NCBI GenBank assembly: GCA_031216445.1
Contig: CM062213.1
Coordinates: 15,501,501 to 15,565,500, forward strand
Origin: Lateolabrax maculatus
Lineage: Eukaryota > Chordata > Actinopteri > Acropomatiformes > Lateolabracidae
Length of the DNA stretch: 64,000 nucleotides
Direction of reading: 5' to 3'
Shown here piece after piece: positions 25,901-39,400 of the stretch (its first letter is position 1; every line of letters starts with the position of its first letter). A program made the position numbers and the translations under genes. The notes under the pieces were generated by a model. It saw only the letters and a list, made by a program, of their open reading frames with translations, made no database searches and had not been told where the DNA came from.

Positions 25901-28900
25901 CAAACCAGCCTTCTCTGGCCTTGCTCGCCCTCTCTCATACCCTCTTCCCCCGACACATTTCAAATCTCACTTTTCATCTCATTCCTTCATTTACTAAATC
26001 CCTAACCTTGATCTTTTCCAAACCCTGCACTGCGATTCAGCTCGCCTTTTTATTTCGTCTTTCCTCTGCCTACGTGGTAATCTCACACTCTATAAGTAAT
26101 CTTTCTCACCCAATCAATCTCTTTTTTCATTCTCCAACTAGAACTAGTTCAATGGTGTTCCACACTCGCTTTGAAGGTGGCACAAAAAATGAGCCCCTTA
26201 AAGGGGGGAAAAAAGAGGCAGACAGATGAAGAGCCATGCAGATGGAGGGAGGGGCGAAGCAAGGAAGATTTTACTCCTCAGGGTATTGATTTCGTTTGAT
26301 GTAGGGCCTTCTTGATACGCCAGTCCCGCCGTGCTGTGATCAGCATGCATCTTGTTAATCTGTGCATTTTGGTGCTCATACCTGTAGGTCGTTTGACTGC
26401 ATCATGTCATGGAAATCGTTTTTTTCACTGCTTGTAAGGAGCTGCTAATGCATGCAGTCAGTGAATAGAGTGTGATCTGACGAATACAATAAGGTGAACA
26501 CAGGGATATGGTGACTCAAAGTGTATTGGCTTTTCTACCTCAGCTTTAGTGTCAATCATGCGTCTCGGGCAAAAAAGGCAAACCGTGCATGCGACTCACC
26601 TTTGACAATCTGCTTGGCGCAGGTGTTGTAGACCTGTTCCTGGGTGGTGTTGGTGGGGAACACCTGGTCAAACACGTACGACTTCCCCTGCGAAGGCCAA
26701 CACAAACACAGTCAGTTACACGATGACAGCGACAGTTTAAAGAGTGCTTTAGATTATTGTCAACAACTCATCCTCCCGTGTGACTCGCTGTAAAATCTGC
26801 CCTGGGAAGTTTGTGAAGCAGAGCACAAGGGTGTGTGTGAGTGTGAGTGTGAGAGAGAGGGAGACTTCACACGTCATGTTTATCACTAAAACATTATGTA
26901 AAGCCATATTGCCACTATTACAAAGTGCCACATCAATATTTCCTTTATGCACAGTGAACATGCTTTATGGACGCTGTGTCCATCTGTGTGTATTAGGCCT
27001 GAATAGCAGCGCATATATCACATTAAGAGGCCCATCTGTCTCTTTTGAGTGGTGTACAGCCTGAGTGCGAGTTTGTATCTAATTTTATTTGTGTGTATTC
27101 TGTGCTATTGAGAGGCAGTGGGTGTTTTGAATGAGCGCAGTGCAGCATGAAGCCTAAGGCAAAAGTCTGCATAACCCCAAGGGAGACAGAGAGAGAGATC
27201 ACATCTGAGGTGAAGCCATTAGAGGCAGCGTTCAAGGACTTGAGGAGTGAAGTTAGGGAGTGGAGAGGAGAAATGGAGTGGAAGAGTAGAGCAGAGGAGT
27301 GGAAATGCAAAGAGGGCAGAAGAAAGTAGATGACCTGAAAACAATGATTACATGTGAGAAACACATTATAAGATAAAATACACAGAGAGTGAGGGGAAAA
27401 AGAAAAGAGAGTCTGTTTTTCTGACGGACGCAGGAGCTACGACAGTTTGATATGACCAGTCTGTTAGTCACACAAGTCACACAGCTAACCAGAGATATGC
27501 TTATTCATCACACAGGCTTGGATTGCTCCCCAACCAATTAATTAGCCAGCGAGCATCATTCAGCCGAAAAGCCAGTTCACCCAAATATTCAGTCAACTAC
27601 TCGGTCCAACATATTTAGTCACACAAGTTCTGGTGATGAAGATAATGACTGAGAACAGACTAGCCTCCATGATTAAACATCAGCCTGACTGCTAATAGTC
27701 CTGACTGTATGTAGTTTGTGTATGTGTGAGTGGACAGACCATTCACAGACCCTGCAGACATCCACCATGAGAAGCAGAAACACTGTAGAGGAACTAAAAA
27801 GAGTCTCTACCCTTCACACTTGGGACATTTGACATTGATGGTATACTGTATACTGTATGTAGGTATGCTGACTTTGATGGTATAACATTTCCATATGTTT
27901 CTATTTTTTTTTCGTTTTCTTAACTTTTCAATGGAAGTTAGTGACCTGTATTTTTCTTTCCTATTTTAAGGCACATTTTGTCTTTATGTGATAGTATGAC
28001 AGTAAAGAGAGACAAAAAAAAACATGGTGAGAGATCAGATAATGACATGCAGCAAAGATTCCCAGCCAGAATCGAAGCGGGAATGTCTCACTACGTAACC
28101 ACGATATCCCAATTTATTTGTTTAATTGACCGAATGTGCATCGCATCAAATTACATTATTTCAGTTTACATAAGATTTATTAAAAGTGTGGAGGACTCAT
28201 CTTAGTTCTTGTACCATAAATAACCATGAAAAAAACTGACTCAACTATGTTTCTTTTGAGCCTGCAGAAAGGCTGCAGACTTCTCAAAGGGTACTTCATC
28301 TCACGACGACAATAAAGGGTACTTATGTAATCTGGATGTACTGTATAATGGACAGGATTTATATTGGCCACAAACCAACAGTTTTACATTCTACCCTTAA
28401 TGTCGTGAGGGTTGTATAGTGAGTAGGAAGTGGGAGCACCATATTACATAAGCAAGGCATTAAATCCATACAAGCTCCATGAGTCTTGTTCTATTTATGC
28501 CCCTTACTAGGAAAGAGAAGATCATTTTCCTATGGGAGGAATGCGTTATAATTGCTATTATTATTTGGATAAAATACTTTATTGATCCCACAGGGCGAAA
28601 GATTGAGAAAAAACAAAAGGTAGGGATTTAAATTTTTAGACATGGAAAAAAGAGAAATAAACTGCCACACACAGTGCACCATCTTGCACACTATTATTTC
28701 TGATTGGCCTTAATACACTCACCAATTGCCATGCTAATGCTTTCCACTGTTAAATAACTTAATACATGACATATGACATTTTAGTCAGTACATGTGTTTC
28801 TGCCCTTTACATAAAGGCCATACAATTCTGGAGGACGCGCTAAACCATGATTATGTCTGCACCAGCGGTCTGGGATAAAATACACCAATAATCCCCTGCA

Positions 28901-31900
28901 CCTCCAAGTATTACATATGGCCTCTGCTGCCTCTCAGCCTTTTAAATGACACATTCAACAACAAGCTAGACACAAAATCCCAGCGCACACAAATTTGTCA
29001 GTGGCTTGAATAATAAGTTCTGCTCCAGGATTTCAAGGATGGATTCTTTCATATTTTAACTCACAATTTATCATCCTTTTCGGTTCACAAGCACGTGTAT
29101 ATTGCTGGTTTTCAAGTCATATTCTTTTTTTACATTTTGCATTTATCTGTCAATTTGTGCACAAGACCTTCGCCATTTTATTGAGTACATATTTGTCATA
29201 GTATAGATTTTATTTTTTATGTGATCAATAAGGAATTATGGGAAGTGATGATGAATGATAAGAACCCTAATTTTACCAATACTTTACACAGATGAGAACA
29301 GTAAATACACAACCAGGGAAGAGAAAAAAATGTATGCTTTAAGGTCATTTAGTCAACTTGTGTAGCAGAAATATAAGTCGTAAAACCTTAATTTACAACC
29401 CCGGTGGTTCAAAACCAATGTCCTCTTTCTGCCTTTTTCTCAATTTGAACAAAACAGTATAACAATAGATTTAATTTAAATGTAGCTTAACCACACCAAA
29501 TCACATTAATACCACTGGAGTCAATGAACTGCTACTCTGCTTAGATTTAGCAGGACTCGCTTATCTTCTGTTACTTTTTGTTTTCTCTATTATAAGATTC
29601 AGCCACTGTCTTATATATGTGGTATAACTACTCTTCAATTACTAAGATGTTGAGGCATCAAAATATATATTTAAACTACGGTAGAAAAGTGGGCGTAAAT
29701 GAGCTTTAACTGAGGCTATTTGTGCCACTCCAGTTTGGTGTTTACTTCTGTTTTCCCTGTAGTCCCAGCAAAGTCGTTTCTTTCAAAAATTACAAAATTC
29801 TATGACATGGTAACACCTATGTCAAATAGTCGGATTCTGGTTTGAACTCCATTTTGACTTAGGCTTGTAGGGCAATATAAAAATGAGATACAGTTACTGT
29901 TATATGCAGCAGATCCCTTTCTTTGTTGCCATGGTTTAACAAGCTTGCCTGGTACTCGATCAGTTGATACACTGAAACAGTAAAATAACCTGCATCAAGA
30001 AAAGAGTATTTAAATGTATGTCGGATCAGAAAAATTCAACTTGTGATTGTTGTTCATGTTTTCTTAAGTATAAATATGTTTAAATATTTTGAGACAAATA
30101 TATGGAGTTTAGGCCTATACATTAAGATTACATGAGACTTGCTATTTTCCATTTGCCAAGAGTATCTAGATATTTTTCTCTTGCTCCTGTTCTAACCTAT
30201 TTTATAAAGTCACTGAGGAAAGGAAAAACTGCAATTTGTGCCACTCCCAAGAGCTGTAGCTGAAAATCAGGCAGCATTACTGCAGAGTAAGATGTTGAGT
30301 GGGAACATTTCCACAATGACCTCCCACTTTACAGTTTCTAGCTTTGCATAAAATAATTTGTTTGTGACAGAGAGTGGAGACAGTTAAGCAGGAACCCTGC
30401 CTCAATTTTGAGTATTTGTCTTGCATTTCTTAATATGCTGAACTGTTTAACTGTTGTTTTCAAATGCCGTAATCACGGCTGCAGGTAAACAAGCTTCCCA
30501 TCAGAGCTGATTAGGCTGACTCTGTTCTCAATGAGCCATGTGTAATGCTAGGCAGTACACACATGGAAACCACACTAAATAACAGAGGGGGAAAGGGAGG
30601 GAGAAATCATGATGTGGTCTTCATCGGGGTGAATAAAATGAGTCAGTTATATAAGCTGGATGAAAAACAGCCCTTTGCCAATCATTTGTTCTGCTGGCTC
30701 CACCTTTAAAGCACTAATCTGCTCGTGCTGCATAAATATCATAATAGCGTAAATGTGTTAGGCACCCTGTAAGCTCTCTATCTTCATGTCCATCTTTCAT
30801 ACTGTCAGACCGGCTAGGTGTAGAAACACTGACTTGTTGGTGTGTTTGTATAATCAATGGATGTCTTTTCAATTATGTGCATGCACGCTGATGTAGAATG
30901 CTAAAATGGGGAAGCAAAGTGCGTGTGCATATATGAGCATGTGTGTGCGCATGTGCAGGTAATATATCACATTATGTTTGTACATGCAGACATTGTTCAT
31001 GGCCGACAGATTTGTGAGAGATGTCAAACACCCAAATGCCCTGTCCAGTCTGCAATCTGCTGCTGTCTGCCAGGAGACAAAGAGGCGGTATGTTGCTGGC
31101 AGAGAGATAGATAGAGAGAGAGAGAGAAAGAGAGAGACCAAGAGACAGACAGAGAGAGAGAGAGAGAGAGAGAGAATTACTGCAATAATCAACAGAAACT
31201 GTGAGAATTGTTGGTAGCGAGCAAAGAATAACCGAAAAACAAGCCTGAGCTGAACAGAACCCTGACAAGGAGAGAATAATCAGGAGAAGTAAAGAGAGTA
31301 GACAAATAAAGACATATAATCAGCATAAACAGTAACAAAAAGAGAGACAAACGGAATGAAATACAATCAAGATCAAAAATGACAGTGGGGGGGAGGCGGA
31401 GAACATAAAACAAGAGAGACAATTGACTGAAGGCAAGGAAATCAGTTAACAAAAGCCAGCAAAAGAAAAGAGAGATGGATGAAGGGTTGCAGCAGCAGCT
31501 GTTGAATTTGGATGGAGGTCTTCTGGTACATCGGGTTTAAGACCCTTGGGACCACACAGTCCCCTCTCTAACCAGAGGGCTTGGCATGGGCAAAGATACT
31601 CAATAACTAAAGGTAGCGCACTACAAGCTTCGCCAGTGATATGAAATGGTATACACTTCCTGTCTCCTAAATGGTGTGAACGTCATGTGGATGTTTAATT
31701 AGGCAAAGAAACACACGTTTTGTTTCAGTTTTAACTTTTAATTCCTGGTTTCACGTGTAAGTCTCTTTTAAGTACGTTTGGAAAGCGGCGGCGGCAGCAC
31801 TGCAGTGAAACCAGATCTTGCGCGAGTGTGTTGCTGAGACAGCGTCAGGCCTGGAACCAAGTTAATTTTCTCCTGAATTGTGTCTCTGAAAAATGCCGTT

Positions 31901-33357
31901 TTAGGGTCAGAATGTTCAGAAGAGATGCGGCTTGGGAAAAATGGGTCCTGTGGGGCAAAAGAATCGGTCACAATCTATGTTCATGTTCACTTCTCCCACT
32001 GGAATGAATAAACTCAGACCTGCCGCCGACGAAACACACGTGACACAGAAACAGGAAACTGACTCTGAGTGGACTGTCTCCTTTCTAAACCGTCCCTGGC
32101 ATGGGTCTCACAGTCACTTGCGGGGACATACAGCGTACGGACACATTTAAATCTTGTACTTTTGTCTGTATGCAAACATTAACTTGACTGTACTAACAAG
32201 TCTTAGGAGCTAAATGACAAAACAAGACCACCAGTCTGATGCAAGTGGCTCTGCTAGGCTGCACATTATGGAAGATTTAAAATGCCTGAATAAAAAACAA
32301 AGACAGAAATAAAGTAAAATTCAATACACATTGTTATTTCTAATTATTCTAGTTATTTCTGGGTGTATGTATATTGTATTTCACATATTCATATAAGCGT
32401 TTTACCTGCCAACTAGATGGGTATGATCTGTTCAGGTTTAGGCAACAGCTACTTGGTTAAAGGTACCCTGTGAAGTTTTTTGATCTCTAGTAACGCTACA
32501 GAGCATTGCTTTCGATGAGTGAGTCCCCAATTGGTTCGTATCTTGTGCACAAATGACGCAAAACGCACAATGTGTTCTGGTGAGAAACAGTGAATAATAA
32601 ACATAACTCCAAAACTCCACGGGGCACCTTTAAGGTTAAGGAGAAATCAGGGTCACGGCGAAAACAAATCAGTCATAGTTAAGAAACCAAGATTGACGGT
32701 TGGTAGGAGACAGGATGCAATCGGCACTCTCCGATGTCAAGTCACACGCCATCCACCCCAACCTCCTCCCTATGAGGTTTTGCCTTTGCTCCTAACAGGC
32801 ATGTAAACGGAAATGTAAACATAGCTCATTTTAAGAGTTTTGTCTAATCACCAAACCAAATTTTCCTGGAGGGCCGTCTTGAAGGTGCAGTCGCGATTGC
32901 CACAAAAGATGGCTAACCAGAAAAACAACTTCCTCTGCATGTGGTGAATATTCGGTGACTGCCAATACTTGCTGCGAGGGAACAATACTTTCCAACAGAC
33001 GCACGCACATGCACACTTAGCTCCCATTCAGGGAGGTTTAATTCTTGTCACATCCTTCCTCTCCATCTAGTTTCCATCCAAAGCGTCCCTCCCGCGAACC
33101 AGGAGATATATATGACTAAATATTGTAAAGGCAGAGCTGGATGAGATGATAAGAAGATTAGGCATGGGTTCCACCTCCTCCTACACATTGGTGGGCTGAC
33201 AGGCAAGCGGCTGCTCATTTTTTTTTTTTGCTCCATGGCTCCTTTGCAGTGGTTTGGTGCTGGTGTGTAAGCTTGACTGTGGTTAGAGGAGGAAAAGGGA
33301 TGAGGGAATATAGGACCCCCTCCTATTGTCTTTTAATCAGACTCTGTGTGTCTGTGT

Positions 33358-33414
<57 letters not shown>

Positions 33415-36400
33415 TCTCAGCCTCTGTCAGTCTCTTTATCAGCCTCTCCCCACAAACTCATCAACTTTCCCCTCTCCTCACACACATAAGTGCACATACG
33501 AGCACAGCGAGGGTGACAGGAGAGAGGGGTTCAGGCTGCCAATGCCTGCTCCATCCGTCAAGCTGATCAGGCTCTGAGCTCCAGATAACAGCATCATTAG
33601 CGAGTCTTTCGACAACAGAAAACCCATCACAACTGCAAAGCTCCAGTCACACGATATTACCAAACATTACTGTATTTCCTAATTCACTCTGCTGACAAGT
33701 CTAAGCAGAGTCGACTGGCACAGCGCCTCGAGGACAAAGCGGCTCTCAGTGCCTCAGATACACAGTGGTAAAGACTGAACGTCGAGATGCGATAGTGGTA
33801 GGATTCATTTTGAGTTGTCTTGCAGCTATCTTGTTCTTATCACAGCAATTTTCTTATTTGCTATTTTACTTAATCACTAGCTTAGGGAACCGCAGTTTAC
33901 CACCCAACATTACATTGTTAACACTCATCAAATAATTTCACTTATTTTTCCTGCGTCAAGTTGTTTATTAAAGATCCACATTGAAGTGGAGCAATTAGTC
34001 CCCCGTGAAAGTGAAATATTCTGCATAATTTATCAGGGAGAGTGAGAGAAACAGGAGACAGAGGAGTGGAGAACCGAAGGAAGGGGAGCACTGGGCTTTG
34101 TTCAATGAGCTTCAGACCAGGAAATGGGAGCAACATTAACCCCCCCGGGGACATTAGGGGAGTGAAAAAATTTGGAGCCACATCAGCATCCAGTTGAGGA
34201 GAGTGAGAAAGAGAAAGACAGAGCAACTCATCGTGAGAATGCAAATCACGGCAGATGAACTGAGATGACAGCCAGAAAATTACAGAAAAATATAGACACA
34301 GAGAAACGACAGCAATAAACATGCTGAAAAGTCTTCTTTTATAAATCTCTGAATGCATGTACTCCAGAAGTGTCACCTCAGCTCGACCTGCCTTTTCTTT
34401 TAGGGCATAAATCCTTCTTTGGTACACACCAAAATGTGTCTGCAGGACAGAGTATTCAGAAACGTTCAAGTACTGAAAGCTGGCATTGAATGTCTATTCA
34501 TGTTCATAATCTCTTTTGCTAATTTTGGATCTGGTAGTTCCTGATTTAAATCCATTTGATCCATTATCATACATTTGGAGTTGTGTTTCTGGTCCAAGGT
34601 TCACCCTCTTTTAGCTTTTTGGTTGTTTTTGGTCTCCACCAACTCCTGAGGGAAATATCTGGCTCTTTAGCTGCTAAATGCCCCACTATGTCCACAGCTA
34701 GTCCTTAACTGTGTCTGTCTGCCATTTGGTGCTGAGCAGGTAGTGTACTGTGGGTTTTTACACACAGCAAAGATTTTGTACACCTAACATTTGAGAAAAT
34801 ATTGTTAAATGAGAAAAGATGTTTTTGTTGAAAACCTCTCAAAGTAAGGTATCAAAAAAAAAAAAAAAAAGAAAATATTATAGCGTTTCTCTCTTTATTA
34901 TTCTCTTTATTATCTGGAAAAGAGCTCAAGTGCACATACACACCCAGAAGAGCTAAGAACAACCTCTAATAGCAAAGCACACAGAAAATAATGCCCAGTT
35001 CAAACAGACTGGCAATACTGCAGAGACTGAGAGAATAAAAAAGATTGAAAGACATGGAGTGCGGTAAAGAGCAAGGAGAGGAAAACACTTATCAGTGATG
35101 ACGAAGACACCTCATCACCTAAGTGTCACTTTTACTGTGCCAGTGTTTGCCTGCAATGTCACATTTGATTGGGATTCCAGCCTTCACATGTGTTCCAGTT
35201 GTCAACGTTGTAGGTTTATAAAAAATCCTATAAAACAAAAAATGAAATTAACCTTGCGAAAATAATGAGTTGTCTAACATGGATTCGATCACAACCTGAA
35301 AAAGTCTGAGAGCCCAGCTATAAGCTGTCCTCCCTCTCAAAGGGAATATATGATGTCAAAGGATATATTTAAGGTCTTGTGGACTTGAAGTCATTATCTC
35401 TATTTGAGCCAACAGCTACCTGCCTTCAGCTCAAGCTGCATATAAGCAAATCCAGTCAAAATTAATTCACACAAGATACAAGCTTATTCCTGACAGCAGC
35501 TTTGTCTCTGCCTGTACTGCCTTGGCACAACAGGGAAGAAAGCCAAACACATTTTGCATTTAATACTTAGGCAGCTTACCTTAAAAAAGCATCATGCCCA
35601 AGTGCTAATATAGCTCTGAATGTGTAAAATAATCCAATCAACACTTACTAACACTGTCAGAATAGACAGTGCAGCAAATTATCACAAGTATAATTGTATC
35701 TGAATGTTTTTCTTGTTAAAAATGGGGTCTATTGCACCATTTGTTCAGAGGAAATAAAGTTATTCCACAGACTTGCACTAATGGCCCTCTCTTTTTGAGA
35801 GTGAAGCCATGTTAAGAAATAAAGCTCTTAACCTAGCCATGGATCCAACTCTACTAGTAATTTAATTAGAGCACAAACCCATGAGCCAACTGCATTTACT
35901 GAATTTAGGCAAGAAGTAATGCTCCAATGAAATTATTATGCAGGCAAAATATAATGCAACAACCGCAGACATCTCTAGCTTTGTGCCAAATTGAAATGAG
36001 GTTTTGTGTGGTCCTGGTCCACAGTTCCAATTAAATTTGAATTCAGAGCCTCAATACTGTGACTGATCCTCAAAAGCACAAGTGCCAGAGAAGGCACATG
36101 CAGTAATCCACCAACTACACCAACGAGCTGCATCACACTATTAGTATGGGCCCTATTAATGACCACATGTGCAGATAATGAATAATGAATTATACCATAA
36201 AAGGGTGGGATGGAAGAAGCCCTAGAAATGTGCAAACATAAGCACACAATTCTATCAACTTGTGTACGCTGGCAGCAATTATTAAACCCAGTGAAGCTAG
36301 GGGAATAGCTGGATGGAAAATGAGGCAGAGGAACAAGTAGTTAGCAATGATTTAAATTTGCTGTAAAAATCAACAACACGATCATGGGGATTCTCTTTTT

Positions 36401-39400
36401 AATTCAGCCGCAACTAATAAATGAGCTGTGCAGCGAGGTAATTACGAAAACAAAAGGCCTCCAGAAAAAAAAAAAAAAAAAACGTGAATGGTAGAGTTTG
36501 CATGAAATGTAATTAATTAGAAACACAGGGAGATAGAAGAGGTGGAGGAAAACAGCAAAAGAAAATCAGTGTGTTGTGATTATTGATACCTACTGGGAAC
36601 CACAAAGAAACAGCATCATGGTGCTGTAGCTTGGAGAAGTGTTTCCAAAAGTCTGCACTGGGACCAATCCAGGGCCATGCAAAGATTAAAATAAGCCTGA
36701 AATTTATGTTTGCCAAGATTTTCTACGTCTCTGTTATGTAATGTAGTTTGAATATAATCCTAAATTAGATTAACCTAGATCAAAAACAGTAAAGGAAAAT
36801 GTGCTTGAAAGCATGGCTCCCCCAAGAAAAGAAGAGGAAAAAAGAAGTGACCTAGAGTACATGTCAGCGTTCTCAAGTGTCAGATCGATAAACTGAACTG
36901 TGATTAACTGAAGGGAAACAGAAGTCCTGGGCATGCAGAGTGCAGGGATGCTCTTTTCGTCTCCTTGGGAATTCCTTGCTGTCCTATCACCACGCTAATA
37001 TAGCACCAACTGCTTGGGGTCTTGGCATGTGCGCACACGTGTGTGAACATGTGCAGTTGGTTACGAGGTACTGGCCACAGACGCAGACATGGGAACCCGG
37101 GCGGCATCCTGGGCAGGGCCGTGGCTAATGAGGAGAGGATGCTCCATTAACGCTCCCCGAAGCTAAAAGCCTGGTAGTCACAGCCCACTTCTGTCATAAA
37201 GGGAGAGAAATGGGCAGGAAAAGTGTTGATGAACTGGCACAAGCTTATCTAACCCTGGCATGTGTGCAAGCTGAGTAAAAATAAAGATGAGCTGAAGGAA
37301 CTGGCAGCCAATATGCTGCTGAGTGCGGCTGGTTACTAAATTGGTGTCAGTATAATGTTAATATTAGGGAAAAGATGAGAGGGAGAGACCTTGGCAGACC
37401 TTATTGGTTGGGTTATAGATAGATGAGGTCCTCTACAGTTTAAAATAGTACAAGGTAGCCATTAAGTAATGGTGATTACAATATTGATTTTACTCTTGAA
37501 ATGCAGCAAAATGAATTTCAGCGAGTCAGTTTCTCATTTTGTTGATTCTCACATCTCTGGGCCGACTTCCGTGAAGTGAACTTCACCAAAGTCACTTGAT
37601 CCCTTAATATTCAGACTCTTGATGGACAAGAGCTTCCCTCTTGACACCATTAAAACCTGCTAGAAGCTACCTAACTTACTGAGACGACAGACGAGGCTGA
37701 GCTTTCCTCTCACATCTCCCCAAAACTGCTGCTGAGTCATGGGGAAATGAGCAGCAAAATCATTACACCATGAAATACAGCTAGACAGAGGAAAAATACA
37801 GTTAAGTGTGTTTTGCAGAGGAGGGAGACAGAAAGACAGAAAGATGGGGAGAAGATTAGATCCGATCCCAAGTGGTAGCTGCTCTGATAGTGGTGTCCAA
37901 CGGGAGAAATGAGTGCAGATCTTGACCTTACGCAGCAATCCCATTACACAGCCTAATTGAATTGTGTGCACTGCAGTTATGGAATTAGAGCACTAAAGCG
38001 GGCGGCAGGGACGGGATGAGGGGAGCCCTCTGGACCCCCATTCCTGATTCTGTTTGGTTTGCAGACGGTTAAAGTCGTTGCAAAGAAATATCCTTGAGGA
38101 GAAACAGCTCCAATGAAACTATAAATAACAAAAGGTACAAGACAGGCAGATGAGTTTTTCGCTGCGCCCGACATGCACTGTCAACAGTTTGTTTTAACAG
38201 CAGCTGTTTTTCCCTCCTATTTTCTACCCTTATCAAGAAAGGGGTAGGAGAAGAAAAGAGAATCAGCCCTCAGCCGAGCACGAGAGGAAAAGAGCTGCAG
38301 CTCCACCAGAAACCAGACATCCTAGAAACTAAGTGGCCGCTGATGAATAATCAGTTAATTTTTAATGATATTACATGCCTATTTTCTGCAACAGTAGTGC
38401 ACCATATGATCCAATTCATTTTCGTAAATCTCAGAAAAAGCTTTTGGGAGAGAATAAGTGCCTCCTTGTAAAAAGAGCAAAGCCCAAATGAAAATTTTAG
38501 CTTTAGTGCAGAATATCCTCTGTGAACCTTTTGACAAGATTGTTATAATCCTCTATTCTTCCTAATATGTAAACAAGGTGCATTTCACAGCTGTGAATAT
38601 AGCAGCCTTTAACACCCTGGAGTTTCTATAGTAGACAAGCACACAAGGGAACAGCAGCCAGGGAAAAGTAATCCATAGAATTATAAATGGTGTGCAGAAA
38701 ATAGAGAATCAATAGTTCTTTAATGCGCACATTTCATTTGGACTCGCTAACACGGGTGGAGGGACCAATTTCATCCTAAAGAGTTCACCCATCTCGCCAT
38801 CTATCATGGCCAACAAAAAATCAAACGGCTCCATCTGACGATGACAGCAAGGTCAGTATGGAGGTTAGGGACTTGATAAAATGAGTGTTTTAAACTATGG
38901 TTCAACACAACCTCTCAGCGTATACACACGTGCACAGGCACATGCTCACACCCCGAGGCTGAGTCTGACAGGATAATGGCTGACAGTTTGGGTAACAACA
39001 TTTTGTATTGTGTACAATGAGTAAACTCCACTGCGGAGATTTTATGCAGTTCCTCTTGCTCACTTGAAATAGTTAGAAATGAAGAAGAATCTAGTAATCT
39101 GTGTTAACAAGTTATGTCATACTACTTATGCCCTTAAGTTAAACTCAGCCCAAGCGTGCAACTAAAAATAATCATAAGGGTTTGCAACAACAGCAGCCAA
39201 ATGAACCATAAAATGATTTCATTCTGGACAAAGAGAAGGAAAATGATGCTGTTTATCCTCTTCAGTACTTGTGAGGCTCTTAAAGCTCTTGCAACTGAAG
39301 AAAATATGACAAACAATCCTGAAAGGAATAACACAGGTCTGAAATAGCATTTATTTCATACAGACGCATAGCTTATCGCCATATACTGTCGCTGGTATAA

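Noticed and set aside
28567..28620. Possible LINE tail (CTTTATTGATCCCACAGGG)
   Set aside because: The motif is familiar from fish LINE 3' ends, but only about 40 bases are recognisable and no coding remnant is visible, so it was not listed as a separate element.
33942..34469. Longest single open frame in the window (175 codons, minus strand)
   Set aside because: It lies in kif5a intron 1, has no recognised domain, contains a poorly structured mix of hydrophobic and Ser/Pro stretches, and shows no promoter or splice context. Chance open frames of this length are expected in 64 kb.
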